NCBI GenBank assembly: GCA_025667525.1
Contig: JANFOE010000053.1
Location: forward strand, 1,527,001 to 1,591,000
Reading direction: 5' to 3'
DNA from: Glebionis coronaria
Taxonomy: Eukaryota; Streptophyta; Magnoliopsida; Asterales; Asteraceae
Length of the DNA: 64,000 nucleotides
Of this stretch, positions 44,370 through 57,367 are shown in pieces. The translations under genes were made by a program, and so were the position numbers. Positions within the stretch are counted from its first letter, which is position 1; every line of letters starts with the position of its first letter. A model generated the notes under the pieces. It did no database searches, had not been told where the DNA came from, and was given only the letters and a program-made list of their open reading frames with translations.

Positions 44370-46141
44370 CCAGTAACGAGACGTGTAGGAATCAACTCGT
44401 TGTTTGCATTGGGCACAACGGTAATTCCACCTTTCTTAGGCAAACAATGGACTGGACTAACCCATGGTGAATCCGAAATAGGGTAAATCATACCCGCATC
44501 AAGAAATTTGATAACCTCTTTTTTGATGACTTCATGGATTTTAGGATTCACCCTTCTATGGCTTTTAATTGTGGGCTTAAAGTCGTCCTCTATGAGAATT
44601 TTATGTGTGCAAAAGTGAGGATCAATTTCGCGAATGTCAGAGATTTTCCAAGCGATAGCTGTTTTATGTTTCTTCAACACGGCGATAAGTCGGGATTTTT
44701 CTTCTTCTTTCAGGTCCGTCGCGATGATGACCGGTAACTTCTGGTTGTCTTCAAGGAAAATGTACTCGAGATGAGGAGGTAAGTCCTTGAGCTCAAGAGT
44801 AGGAGGATCCTTAATAGATGGTGAAACTAACGATGGATCATCATTAGTCACCTCTTTAGGAGAAGGAGGAGAAAACGGGTCTTCACTGAGAAGTTTCTCA
44901 ATAGTACAAATGTCTTCATTCCAATCGGTGGAAGAATCATCATACTTAATATCGAGAGGACCCAAGCTAGCTTCGAAATCATCCAAGTCACTTTCTACAA
45001 AAGGAGTCAATGACGGAGCAATTGAGGCAACGGTCTCAACATTGGGTAGAGAAGAGAGAGTACTTTTGCAAGCATCATGAAAATGTTCTTCACAAGCCTC
45101 ATCGAGAACATCAATAGCATTAACACTCTCATATGAATAAGGTTGCTTAGAAATCTTACCGACGTTGAAGACAATTTTATCGTCACTCACTCTCATGATT
45201 ATTTCGCCCGCGGCTACATCAATGAGAGTGTGACCGGTCCTCAAGAAGGGACGTCCAACGATTAATGGAACACGAGGATCCATCTCGTAGTCAACGACAA
45301 CAAAATCCGCCGGGAAGGTGAATTTGTCAACGCCAACAAAGACGTCTTCGGCTATCCCCACTGGATAAGCAACCGTACGGTTGGCTAATTCCAAAGCCAT
45401 TTTGGTGGGGACTAGCTCGGGGAGAGATAATTGCTTCTAAACACTTAAAGGCATTAAGTTTATACTGGCACCTAGATCGGCTAGGGCCATGCAATTCTCT
45501 ACTCCCGGGAAGTTGCAAGGAATCAAGAAGCGACCCGGATCACCAAGTTTGGTGGGCAATTTCCTTAAGAGAACGGCAGAGCAATTCTCATTAAGTTGGG
45601 TCTGAGCAATGTCAAGAAGCTTCTCCTTGTCACTAAGAAGATCTTTAAACATCTTCGCGTATTTAGGCATGTGAGCGAGAGCCTCGGCAAAGAAGATGTT
45701 AAAATTCAATTTTTTAAACATTTTTAGAAAGTTTGAAACTTGAATATCATCCTTGCTCTTTTGCTTCTCTTTCCTCAACCTTGAAGAATAAGGTATACTG
45801 GATGAAGAAGAAGGCTTTAGGGGAGTAGGATCACTCACAACCACGGTTGGTGGGGAAATGGGGGTAGAAGGCAAAGGAGGTGGGGAAAGTTGCTCTTTTT
45901 CCTTAGTCACAATCACGGGTGGAGGTGTAGGAAGCTCGGGTTCCGTATAACCTTTTCCACTACAAGTAGTGATTGCTTTCATCTCCCCTCTTGGATTCGT
46001 AACGGTGTTACTCGGAAGAGTACCCGAAGAAGAGGGTTGATTACCTTGGAAGAGCGAACCGATCATATCACGTATGTTAAGCGCTTGAGTGCTGAAAGAA
46101 TCTCTCATGTCTGCACGGATCTCATTGCTTTGTTTTGCCAT
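44276..46141 (-). pseudogene. G2 protease, linker and start of RT
   Basis: In the gag frame. It covers the end of the Gag linker, then the protease core A-L-A-D-L-G-A-S-I-N near 45450-45490, broken by TAG 45437-45439 just after M-P-L-S-V. The protease continues from 45400 with I-x-G-R-P-F-L-R-T-G near 45240. An acidic linker (about 45050-44780) leads to RT motifs H-K-I-L-I-E-D-D, R-R-V-N-P-K-I-H and D-S-P-W-V-S-P-V-H. It ends in the frameshift described for the next segment. Confidence 0.9.
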
Positions 46142-47536
46142 GTCATTCCTTAGCTCGGCTCGAATATCGTTCCCTTATTTCACCATTTCGCCCTTCAAGT
46201 TGACGAATTGACTCTGAAGATTCGTCACCATCTCTCGATTAGTCTTCATGAACGTCTCGACATCTGGATTCAATGCCATCGGTTGATTGAGAGGTGGAGC
46301 TTGGTAAGCTTGAGAATTTCCTTGAGTTGGGTATGGGTTTCTTTGGGATTGATATTGATTGGTAGCACGAGGTTGGGATTTGTTGTTTCGGTTATAGCTT
46401 TGTTGTTTGTTTTGGTTTGGAGGAGGGAAACCGGGTGGAGCAAGATAGTTGTTTGAACGATAACTTAGCAAGCTACGGTCTCCTTGAGGACGAGCTTGAT
46501 AGCCTCCCGTGGGATAAGTACCGTATACCGCGTTAACGTTTTCAGAAAAATTGCCTTGGGTAGAAGGACAATCATTGTAAGAATAAGGACCATCACATGT
46601 GTCACAAGAAATAGAAACGGCCTTAGCTTATTGAAAGTGGTTTGTGGCCATGGTCATGAAGTTCTTGTTCATCTCTGCAAGTTGTCGGGTAATTTCGGTC
46701 ATCTCGGGATTGGAGGTAGTAGAAGAAACATTGACTCTCGAGTTAGATCTTGAGGATGCGGATGAATACCAATTCTTGTGGTGAGTAGTCATGTTTTCAA
46801 TCAACTCTCTACACTCCTCCGGTCTCCTTTTCATAAAAGTACCACCGGTGGCGGCGTTGATCGTGTCACGATCACGAAAAGTGAGACCATTGTAGAAAGT
46901 ATCAATGAGAGTGACGGGGAGCATGTTGTGATTTGGACAGCGGTCGATCAAATCATTGTATCGTTCCCAAGCATCAAAGAGCGATTCATCATTGTCTTGC
47001 ATGAATCCACTAATTTGGTTACGAAGGCTTGTGACCATGGATGGTGGGAAGTAGCGCGACAAAAAGCGTTGAGTCATGTCATTCCAAGTATGAATAGAGT
47101 TCTTTGGGAGACGGTCAAACCATTTTTCGGCATGGTGAGAAAGCGAGTGGGGAAATAGTTGAAGGAGAAGGTCATCCATAGAAACACCGGGCGACTTCAT
47201 GCTTTGGGTGATGGTAATAAATTTGTCGAGGTGTTTGTTGGCATCATCATCCGGAATTCCGCGAAATGGGTTAGTTTGCACTTTTTGGATCATGTGATGC
47301 TTCAACGAAAACTCATGAGCCGTGATGTGCATCGGCGCAATCGGGCCTCCGCGTCCGTTCATGGTGGGTTGACACAATTCCTCCATTGTTCGTAAATCAG
47401 GTAGGGGGACATTTTTGTTGTTGTTATTATTATTCAAATTGGGTAGAGGAGGGTTATTATTGTTGTTATTAACACCAGCCATATCTAAATCTTCACGAGT
47501 CTCGGGCTCAGAATAGTTCGAAGATCTAGTACGCAT
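46142..47536 (-). pseudogene. G2 Gag
   Basis: Starts at ATG 47534-47536 with an Asn-rich N-terminus. Capsid blocks H-A-E-K-W-F-D-R-L, W-x-D-M-T-Q-R-F-L and F-Y-N-G-L-T are present. In-frame TAA at 46628-46630 falls before the zinc knuckle, whose His is Tyr (C-D-T-C-x3-Y-x4-C near 46570). A second TAA is at 46175-46177. Frame is the same as the protease, as in a gag-pol fusion. The His-to-Tyr change in the knuckle is a C-to-T type change. Confidence 0.9.
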
Positions 47537-47767
47537 ACACCTGCAGAAGAAAAATATACACAGAGAGAATATCTATATAATTTTTTTGGTGCAAACCTTT
47601 GGAAAAGAATTGCTTTTTATGATTTTTTAATGTTTTTGTATTTTTGAAGAATTTTATATTTTTTAGGGTTTTTGAAAATTTTTGAAGCAAGGAAAATAAC
47701 GTTCAAAGAACGGATCCCAAAATTCAATGCGTCTCTCACTAGAAACCGTTAATCTTAACGAAAAGAG

Positions 47768-47782
47768 CCGGCAGCGGCGCCA
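47768..47782 (-). other. G2 primer-binding site (tRNA-Asp type)
   Basis: Minus strand TGGCGCCGCTGCCGG, two bases from the 5' LTR. Confidence 0.88.
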
Positions 47783-47784
47783 TT

Positions 47785-49511
47785 TAATACACAGTTTTAT
47801 CCAAGTATCAAAATTCGTAGTCCCAAATCTCTTCGAATTGATTTCCAGTTTAAAGTGCGACTCAATCGTCTTTTGGTGAACAAGAGAATGGTTTGGTTTA
47901 GTTATCTAATTTTTAAACTAAATGCAAGTAATTAAAGTTGTCGTTGAGTAAAATGGAAATCTTAGAATTAAACTACAAATAAAAGTTTGCAACCTAGGAA
48001 ACTAAAATGTAAATGATTTAAAACTAGAAAAGATGTTTAAAATATACTAAGGAAAAAGGTGGGAAAGAGTAAATTTGAAACTTAGGAAAATAGAACAAAG
48101 ACTAAAATAAATGCGCACTGCGATCGCACTCAGAACGCAACCATTCCATCGCAACTCCATCGTAACCTTCCATCGTAACTTACCATCGTAACCGGATCGC
48201 AATGGGGATCATACCCACCAATCGCACTCAATGCGATTACAACAAAAGAGACTCGATCGTAGTCACTAGTACGATGGGAGAGGCGATCGTACTACCAGAT
48301 CGCAACCACAATCGCAATGAGGGATCGTGGTCTTTGATCGTGGTTCCGGATCGTAACAAACCGATCGCAATCAATGCGATCAAAGCAGGGAAGAGAAACC
48401 CGATCGCACCCTAGATCGCAATAGGTGATCGTGGGCGTGGATCGTACCAGGGAAGGAACCAGTTCGCAGCTATACAATCGTAATCAGATCGGGACCAAGT
48501 AAAACCCTCCTAAGATGGCAAAGGCGTCCAAAAGGGAAATAAGCTCAAGCCAATAAGCAGTAACCAACAAGCATTTTCAAACTTATAAAAGAGTAAATAA
48601 GCACGAATTCTAAAACTTTTGAAATCTAAAACATTCGAACTTCCATAAAACGGATTTAAGAACAATAAATCTTTAGAAAAGCTTAAAAAGTAAATAATGC
48701 AAATAATCGAATAAGCCAATAAGCATGAAGAGCTTATAGCTTATATGTTCAAAAGCTTATGTAGAATAAGAAAGCTTAACCTTTTAATTACGAAACACCA
48801 AAATCAATACGAATCGAGAACCATTCGGATCAACCATGAACTTTCGGATTAAGAACAAAGTGAAATAAAGAAAGGTAGAAAGAGATTAAAGAACAAAAAG
48901 CTTAACTTGAATTAGATTGATGAAATCCAAATACAAGAGTGATTCAAACCTTAAAATTGAAAGAAAAAGAATGAAACTTAGTGAGGAAACTTTCTCTCCC
49001 TAAAACTAGAAAGAAAAAAAAATATGAAAAAACTAAAACTAGCTAACCACCCTCCTAATGTGATTAGGAGGGTATTTATAGGGAAGTGGGAAGTGCATGT
49101 GTGGTGCTTCCTTCCTTCTTTCTCTTCTCGACTCGATTTAATTCATTTGTCTTTCTCGATGTCGTCTCGAGATTAATTAAACTCGTCTTAACATTTCTTC
49201 ATTTATTTAGACTCGAGTTCTTCGACTTCAATAAACTTCCATCTTTAGACTTGTTCTTCGATAAATCTTCAGAATAGGTCTTGGACATCCGTCTTTTAAG
49301 CACTCTTGATCTTTTGACTTTGTCTTTTCTTGTTTTCTTTGATAAAAGCCCGTGAAAGCCCGTGTTTTCTTCCTTTTTCATCTTTTGGTCCTAAAACACA
49401 ATAAAAACAAAAACCACGCATAATTCTGACTTTTATGACATAAAATACACGTTTTGGTCTAGTTATTATTGGAAATAAGTGGTAAAAGGATAAGTGTTTT
49501 CACACTTATCA
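47785..49511 (-). repeat. G2 5' LTR (1727 bp)
   Basis: Matches 38109-39844 over its full length. Similarity begins exactly at TAATACAC and ends at CTTATCA, followed by the TSD GTAGG. The leader between PBS and gag (47537-47767) is short and AT-rich. Confidence 0.93.
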
Positions 49512-50105
<594 letters not shown>

Positions 50106-50424
50106 CAAATATTATGAACTAATCCAAACAAGTGTTGTCTTTAATCTTATTGAATTAGATTAATCATATTCCTGTTACTTGTGGCTTATTTGTTTATTGT
50201 TACTTATATTGTATTATTAGGAATGACAACCATTTTACCACTTGCGTTATACTTGTTACAAAGATTCTTTACAACCGAAAGCACCCAAATCCCAGTGAAC
50301 GACCTTGGCTTATCAAAACAAACTAGCTATAAACGAAACAGCCGTACATGGCTGTGTGTTCTTAACTTATTCGGTAATCCTTGTTTTAAATTTAAAACTT
50401 TTATGTCAACACAAAGAACGTATC
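50106..50424 (+). repeat. G0 5' LTR, fragment c
   Basis: Starts with the R1 TSD CAAAT and matches about 58187-58499. It runs to about 50424, six bases before the PBS. Confidence 0.75.
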
Positions 50425-50430
50425 AATTAT

Positions 50431-50449
50431 TGGTTCGCTGCCAGGGATT
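50431..50449 (+). other. G0 degenerate primer-binding site
   Basis: TGGTTCGCTGCCAGGGATT resembles the tRNA-Asp type TGGCGCCGTTGCCGGGGAT with C-to-T, G-to-A and small indel changes. It lies right after the end of LTR similarity, which gives G0 its + orientation. Confidence 0.55.
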
Positions 50450-51043
50450 TCTTTGTGTTTTTATCTTTTGAATCTTTGTTTCATTTTGCGTTTCATTTTA
50501 TATCATGCATGCTTATTTTGTTTTAAAATTTTAATATGTGTTTGGATTAAGCTATTTGGTGCTTAATTTATCATAACAACAAAAGTATCTTTGTTAAAGT
50601 GTTACTTAAAAGCATCCAAAAGAAAATAAAAAAAATCCGGTCAGCCTTATATAGCCCATGGCTGCCCTTCTTCGTTGGCGGCTGCCTATTTCGCTTGTGG
50701 CTGCCTAGTTTAGATGGTCCAGCCCCCTCTTTTGATTCGCCTCCACTGGCGGCTGCCTACTCCCGCTGATCTGGCTTCTCTATTTCGTCCAAAAAAATTT
50801 AATTGAAAAAAAAATTTCGTCGGGCGGCTCCTCCATTCTGTCTAAAAAAATATTTTTATCCTCTAGTACCAAACCGAGCCTTACCCAAAACTATTCCTAA
50901 TTGTGTTTTACACTCGTTTGAACATCCTTTCTTCAAGATAAGAACCCAATTACCCTCTTTTACTCATAACCCCGCCCTACCACCCCGTTTCAATTATATT
51001 TGCCTATTTGTATTTCCACTCGCGCCGTTTGATTCCAAACCCC
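50450..51043 (+). other. G0 internal region, left of S3
   Basis: Leader-like sequence with several GGCTGCC/GGCGGCTGCC motifs at 50650-50760. A related GCAGCCGCCTGGCAGCC run is near 57213. No clear gene. The last five bases, ACCCC, are the S3 TSD. Confidence 0.5.
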
Positions 51044-51623
51044 TGTTGGGAATCAAATTGACTAAGTCCCTAGACGTTGACAAGAGGAACTTGGACGCTG
51101 ACAAGAGTAAACGAGGCGTTGACATATGAGACGTTGATAAGAATTATCAAGGCGCTGATAAGAAGAATCTTAACACAAAGACAAGGACTAAATCTGCCAA
51201 TAATGAATTCCTCAAGCTGGTGACAAAATATGAAGATCATAATTCAGAATATATTCTTAAGTGTTTAAAAGATTTAGTCAATAAGTTATTTGAGTATGTT
51301 TATCTTATGTCTCTTCCTAAAATAGTTGATCTTAGCTTTTTGTAAAAGGCTCCTTAAACCTATAAAAGGAGGCCTTAGGGTTAGACATAAGACACATCCC
51401 TTTCACACAAATCTTCTACATATCTCATAACACTTTCATTGTAATCATTCATTAATATTATTAATCAAAGTGAAAGTTTGGTTTACATTGTTGTGTTCTT
51501 TGCTCTAAGTGTTAAATTCCGCATAACACTTAGTTTGTTCAATACAACAAAGTTTCTCTACGTGTTAAACTTGATTTAATCTCGTTAACACAAATCTAAA
51601 TCGATCTAAGTTTGGGATCAACA
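51044..51623 (+). repeat. S3 5' LTR (580 bp)
   Basis: Boxes of the CGCTGAC family at 51075, 51096, 51117, 51132 and 51153 (21-21-15-21). TATAAAAG at 51361. Ends GGGATCAACA. Confidence 0.93.
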
Positions 51624-51625
51624 AG

Positions 51626-51637
51626 TGGTATCAGAGC
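51626..51637 (+). other. S3 primer-binding site (initiator tRNA-Met)
   Basis: TGGTATCAGAGC, two bases after the LTR. Confidence 0.92.
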
Positions 51638-51719
51638 TTGTTGAGAAACTTTGATTTGAAGAACGAGATCCAATATTGTGAGGTGAACCAGGCTAAGGAA
51701 GAAGGTGAAAAAGAATCTG

Positions 51720-53246
51720 ATGATGTTTTCAGTCAAGGCCAAGTCTACTTCAAGTTCCAACTCATCTTCGTCATCTGATAATGAGGTATGTGATGACTCT
51801 TCTTGTCGTTTAAATACTGAAAGACTTAACAAAGAGGTCTTAAGATTGTTAAATGATGTGAGTACTGAGAGATACAAGTTGTCTAACTATCAAATTGCTC
51901 TCACTCAAACTGAAAAGACAGTTTCTGAGTATAAGAAAATGGAGTTTGACCTAAAAGATCAAATCAATATTTTAAAACATGATTTAAACTCTTGTATGGA
52001 TATTAGAAACATCATGGAAAGAGTCAATGCTGAATTACAAGCTAAGTTAGATGAGGCTATCAAAAATAAGGATAATGTAGACCTTAAAATTCAGAGATTT
52101 GATAAAGCCTCATAAACCCTAGAAAAATATGTTAGTGAACAAAGGGATTCTAGGGATATGACTGGGATTGGGTTGAAAGAATATGTTGCCGTTCCACCAC
52201 CTGATGGGAACTTCTATGGTGTCTATAGAAAGGATCTCTCTTGGACTGGTATTCCAGAACTCCAAGAAGAGGAATTTATTCCTCCACCTAGAGTTCTCTC
52301 TCCAGTTGAGGTATATCAACAAAAGGTTGTTGACCTAGAAGAGTGGAAGAAGGCCAGCCCCACTTTGTTTGTTAAGGGTGGGATGCTTAGTGAGAGTCCG
52401 TATGTGCCTACACCCATTGAGAGTCCAGTAGTATCTACACCTATCACTGTGACCAATCCCATCACTATAAAAGCTGTTAATCTTGGCTCCCCAATTAAGA
52501 AACCACCTAGTGTTAAATACGCTGAAATGTATAGGAAACCTAGGTCATTCAGAAGCCAAGCGATTGTTAATGGGACAGGGTTTTATCAGTCTAAGCCTAA
52601 GTTTGTGTCCAAAAAGGCTTGTTACTCATGTGGGATCTTCTCACAGTTGGCCTATAATTGTGTGAGTGGATACAATTCATTCGCTGACAATAGGTCATCC
52701 AATGTCAACCATAGACCTTTTGTCCACACTAGACCACAGGCTACTAGACCCGCTCCTTTCTTCTCTAGGGCAGCTAATACCCATGGACAAAGGCCCTTTC
52801 AAAAGACCAACACTTGGCTAAACAGACAGTATGTTCCTGTAGCAAACCCTAATTTGGGCGCTGAAAAGAACAAATTCAGCGCTGACAGGAACAAATTCAA
52901 TGCTGACAGGAGCAAATGCAGCACTAACAGCTCCAAGTTTGGTATGAGACCTTATGTTAGACAATATAAATAAAGATACTTGGTTAGTAAGGGTCAAGGG
53001 TCTAAAGCAACATCCCACTTAACATGGAAACCTAAACAAGAGCAAAACTCCAATTTTAATGGTATTTCAATGAGTTGCAATAGATTTAAATATCTTGAGA
53101 AGGTCATTACTAGACTCATTGGAACAAATTGGGTGATTAGGTCCGAAAAGGATGAACAGGGATTTGTGGTAAAGAATAAGTCCACTCTAGTTGAACAACT
53201 AGACAGATCCAAGTCTGACAAGGCTTGGATCTCCAAAGAAAACTAA
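51720..53246 (+). pseudogene. S3 Gag, C-terminal half only
   Basis: First ATG 51720, in one frame to TAA 53244-53246 with stops at 52113-52115 and 52971-52973. A Ser-rich start joins directly to the coiled-coil region (S-D-N-E-V-C-D-D), so the first ~460 residues of the S2 Gag are missing. The block V-P-P-P-x-G-N-F-Y-G-V and the region to the second knuckle are well kept. The knuckle reads C-Y-S-C-x4-Q-x4-C, with the zinc His changed to Gln. Box array at 52859, 52880, 52901 and 52922 (all 21 bp) encodes Ala-Asp/Glu repeats. Only two stops in about 500 codons suggests the frame was held until recently. Confidence 0.88.
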
Positions 53247-54811
53247 TTTGTTTTCTTTTTGTGCAGCCTATCCAAAAGCAAGTTAATGATCAAGGATATT
53301 GGGATAGTGGATGCTCAAGGAACATGCATTGTTGGTCTTTCCACTGATATTATTTTTATCCACTGACATGTTATCTGTACCCATTATCATGGGATATGGT
53401 AGCCTTTGTTGGTGTGTGTTTTTGTGGTTTTTGTTTAACTATGTAGGAATGTGGAGCTACATTTGGATGGATACAGAATTGCAAACTTTTATTTATGATG
53501 GTTGGAGTGTTTACATTCCTATCTTGAGATAAAATTTTGCTTCTTCACATATAATGATTTGTATGCTTCTAATAAGGGGAGGTAAACCTCTAGGTTTTTG
53601 GGTACTCTTAGAGCACTCTTGCATAATTCTAGATTGTGTCCACTGGTGAGTACGATTTAGTTTTCTAAATCGTTAGGCACTGTAGCATGCAAAGTTGATA
53701 TACTGTGCATGCTGCCAAGACTTTTGACCTAGAATTGGGTGTGGTCGTATGGTTGACTTGGGGTACGTATATGTTTGGGTTACTTGGGGAGTTGAAAAGG
53801 TTTTATATAAATTAACTTCCTCTTTGGGGCATTTGTGAACAAAGGACTCTTGAGTTCATGTGTGTCTATCATACTTTTGCATGTGTGTATGCATGAACAG
53901 TGTTTGTCACTCTTGCTTATTAGAGTCTAGTTAATTTCCTTAGGATTATTACCTTTGTTTATGTTCAAAAGTTTTTCATTCGCAAGTCCATTTATGCTAT
54001 GACATCTTAGCTGGTGTCATTTATAAACTTATTTATAGACCCAAAACGTTTCATCAACCTTTCATTTTTCAAATTTTTGGATTTCTGGAAGCCTAATGAT
54101 CATTGAGATGTTTTTCCTAGTGATTGACATCTAGTAGCAGCAGAGATCACTTTCACAAGGGTGTATAGTGTTATGGAGATGGCTCAGACTATTGGCACTA
54201 GCTTTAATGCAGGTCAAGTCAGTCTTATCATCAGTAAGTCCATCCCCATGTCCTATGAATCAATATTGAGGATTCATTTCCCGAATATGGATGAGGACAG
54301 TATGAAACCTTTGACATTAATGGAATTGACGAAAATCTGTATTAGCTTGTAAAAGCAAAATATAGAAATGGTACAAATTGTCAAGGATCACTGTTTTAAC
54401 CTGATAGACTTGTTGTTTTGGAAGCTGATGCACGGAGGATGTTATTAGTTCTGTCCTTGTATATTGATCTTGGAGAGGAGTCTTAAAAAGGGGAGGAGCA
54501 ATCGAATTTGAGTGACAAAAGTAATAAAGAAAGCTCCAAAGACTCTACAGGTGCTGAAGATGATTAAGACCAAGTGAAGGCTGACTATACAAGTGATTTG
54601 ATTGAAGGCTGACTATAAAAGATTCGAGGAAACCAAGCATTGTCAAGAGTAATTCAAGCATTGACAAGTCTTGAGATTTATTATTACTTAAATTTTTGAG
54701 ATTTATTATTACTCAATTCAGGGATAAGTATATTTGTAAGAATCCTCTCTGTATGTTTTATTTTATTCAGAAACTTGATTACTAGAGTAGATATCAAGTT
54801 TAGGGGAGGAT
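53247..54811 (+). other. S3 remnant of pol, spacer and ORF3
   Basis: A T-rich tract and AG (53265-53266), then the first protease residues (Y-W-D-S-G-C-S-R), joined at about 53322-53330 to sequence that lies after pol in S2. Next come a PPT-like AAGGGGAGG (53574-53582) and the AGCATGCA hairpin (53684-53713). A remnant of ORF3 around the coiled coil is at 54150-54350. The PPT TTTAGGGGAGGAT is at 54799-54811. Confidence 0.8.
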
Positions 54812-55391
54812 TGTTGGGAATAAAATTGACTAAGTCCCTAGACGCTGACAAGAGGAACTTGGACGCTGACAATAGTAAACGAGGCGTTGACAGATGAGAC
54901 GTTTATAAGAATTATCAAGGCGCTGACAAGAAGAATCTTAACACAAAGACAAGGACTAAATCTGCCAATAATGAATTCCTCAAGCTGGTGACAAAATATG
55001 AAGATAAGAATTCAAAATATATTCTTAAGTGTTTAAAAGATTTAGTCAATAAGTTATTTGAGTATGTTTATCTTATGTCTCTTCCTAAAATAGTTGATCT
55101 TAGCTTTTTGTACAAGGCTCCTTAAACCTATAAAAGGAGGCCTTAGGGTTAGACATAAGACACATCCCTTTCACACAAATCTTCTACATATCTCATAACA
55201 CTTTTATTGTAATCATTCATTGATATTATTAATCAAAGTGAAAGTTTGGTTTACATTGTTTTGTTCTTTGCTCTAAGTGTTAAATTCCGCATAACACTTA
55301 GTTTGTTCAATACAACAAAGTTTCTCTACGTGTTAAACTTGATTTAATCTCGTTAACACAAAGCTAAATCGATCTAAGTTTGGGATCAACA
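54812..55391 (+). repeat. S3 3' LTR (580 bp)
   Basis: Boxes at 54843, 54864, 54885, 54900 and 54921 (21-21-15-21 again). Followed by TSD ACCCC. Confidence 0.93.
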
Positions 55392-55396
55392 ACCCC

Positions 55397-57105
55397 GTGG
55401 GTAGAACCTGAAGTAATTCGGACTGTCCGGTTTGATTGATTTGGTACAATAATCCGTTTGCGGTTTTGTTTTTATTTTTCTTATTTCTTTAAAATATTTT
55501 TTGTTCGAGTTCATTTTTATTTTATTTATCCTTTCGTTTTTATTCTTAGTTTTTTAGATATTTTTCGAATTATTTTGATTTCTCATAAACCCACGTCTTA
55601 GAGGTAAATGCCTCGTTAATAAATTCTACGGGCTTAAACGTAAGTTCAAGAAGAATACTCGTGAGCTCGACAAAAGCCCATTCAATATCGAGTCACCCGA
55701 GATTTTTATGAAACAACCGTTCACCAAAGAATGTGTTACTGGAGTGGAAAGTCGAAACTCCACCTGACACCAAAGGAATCTTCTCCTATGACACTCAACC
55801 CGATTCCTCAACCGTTATTTTCATTGATCCCGATGATCAACCGATGTGGTTAAACACTAGGATCTTTGCTCCAACGTCTAGTTCCTTTCTAGTTCAAATC
55901 CCTTTTTTGAACGATTTCACTATAAAGGTTACCCAGATGCAAATGATTTGGGAATGAATTTGATGGGCAAACCCTATCCGATCCTCCCCGACATGTTGCC
56001 GATTTTCTTGAGATTAAGAATCTATTCCAGTATGGTGAAAATCAAGAGGAAGTGGTTAACTTGAGGATATTTCCTTTTTCATTAACCGGAGAAGCTATGA
56101 CTTGGTTGAATGACCTAGATGAAGGAACAATTACTTCACGGTTAAATTAAGAGAAGTTTTTATAAGCCGATTCTTTTCATCCGTAAGGTTTAAATGTCTC
56201 TTAAACAACATTCATAACTTTCACCAACTCAATCACGAAACTCTCGTTGAAGCTTGGCTTCGAATGAAACATTCTATCATGGTTTAGATGGTCCAAATCA
56301 AGTGACTCTCGACGATAGAAGAATCTTCCTCTATAATACGCGTGATGAAGATTTTGAAATCCTCAAGGATAAGCCTTCTCAAGCTCGATTATTCGACGGA
56401 TTATCATATCCAACCTTTTTTCGTACCTGTTGTTTCCACCTATGGAAATAACATCATCTCCGATCACGTCGTGTTGGTGGATAAGTTTGAATCTCTCGCC
56501 CGATAAACTGATTACCAATTCCTAATCTTAAGGACACAACTAAAAGAGATGTGAGACGATCAAGATTCACAACACACCATGAAGGATGACACGGTGATGT
56601 GCGAACCTATCCTAACCATAACCCAAACCGTTACTATCCTGAATCTCGACCACGAGATGTGACGCCCTACCTATCACGAAATCACCAAATACCCGAAACA
56701 TCAATGAAGGATATGGTGAGAGAATGGATGGCTTGGAAGACGGAAGAAAACGAACGCATGAAGAATGATTTCTTTGAATTGGATAATCAAATCTATTAAG
56801 CGTTACGAAACAACCAAGCCATGAATCTATACTTGGTGAGGCAAACCATATTTCTACAAAAGACTACCAATTCTCTTACTCAAATTACCAATACCAAACC
56901 AAGACATGAATTTGTCCAAAAACCACTCTCAATTCGAAACGAAAGTGATAAGGGTGATGTTGCCTTTATCGAGAATGAAGAAGATGAACCTATTCCAACC
57001 ACGCCAAAACCGAACCCCATCATTTCTAACTCACCTTTTCCCATGGATTGCATGACACATATACCGTACACGAAGGAAAATACGTTTGATCATGATGTAT
57101 TTTAA
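55397..57105 (+). pseudogene. G0 gag-like remnant
   Basis: Heavily decayed Ty3/gypsy Gag. Recognisable blocks are F-P-F-S-L-T-G-E-A-M-T-W-L-N near 56070-56110, a block with H-N-F-H-Q-L-N-H-E-T-L near 56210, and F-Y-H-G-L-D-G-P near 56272. Upstream, an open piece at 55733-55957 has no clear domain. Downstream pieces (56599-56799 and 56821-57105) are charged linker. Stops and frameshifts are frequent. No protease, RT or integrase follows, so G0 as preserved holds gag only. Confidence 0.65.
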
Positions 57106-57367
57106 AGTCATAACGTGGAGTTTAAATCAATGAATGGAGTTGGAAATAGAAGGATGAAAAAGAAGGACGAAAATGATTAGCCACCGCCAGCTGCTTTTCA
57201 CTATGTAGCCCATCGCAGCCGCCTGGCAGCCATTTCCTAGACCTTTCCAAGTAAATTTTAAATGCACAATTAACTTCCCTTAGCTCCCAAGTCCGTCCAT
57301 ATCTCCTTTGTGACTCTTCCAAACCTTATTCACACCGAGAATACTGATCCCTTGTGCCGAAGGTTTA
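57106..57367 (+). other. G0 tail before 3' LTR
   Basis: Short non-coding piece with a GCAGCC-rich run. No convincing polypurine tract is left. Confidence 0.4.

Larger units (their letters stand above)
38109..49511 (-). mobile_element. G2: Athila-type Ty3/gypsy element
   Basis: 11.4 kb with LTRs of 1736 and 1727 bp that differ by roughly 2%, flanked by the TSD GTAGG (38104-38108 and 49512-49516). The minus strand encodes gag, protease, RT-RNase H and integrase. The integrase has a GPF/Y module but no chromodomain, and the PBS is tRNA-Asp type, which fits Athila rather than a chromovirus. No env-like ORF follows. Three in-frame stops and two frameshifts make it inactive. Confidence 0.93.
51044..55391 (+). 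mobile_element. S3: non-autonomous Sirevirus-like element
   Basis: 4.35 kb with two 580-bp LTRs (about 14 differences) and the TSD ACCCC (51039-51043 and 55392-55396). It keeps the C-terminal half of gag, the gag/pol junction, the first protease residues, the pol-ORF3 spacer and a scrap of ORF3. The N-terminal Gag domain, nearly all pol and most of ORF3 are deleted. S4 has the same structure. Confidence 0.93.

Noticed and set aside
50181..50526. Possible membrane peptide frames
   Set aside because: They lie in G0 LTR DNA and are not kept in the 3' LTR copy at 58260-58499.
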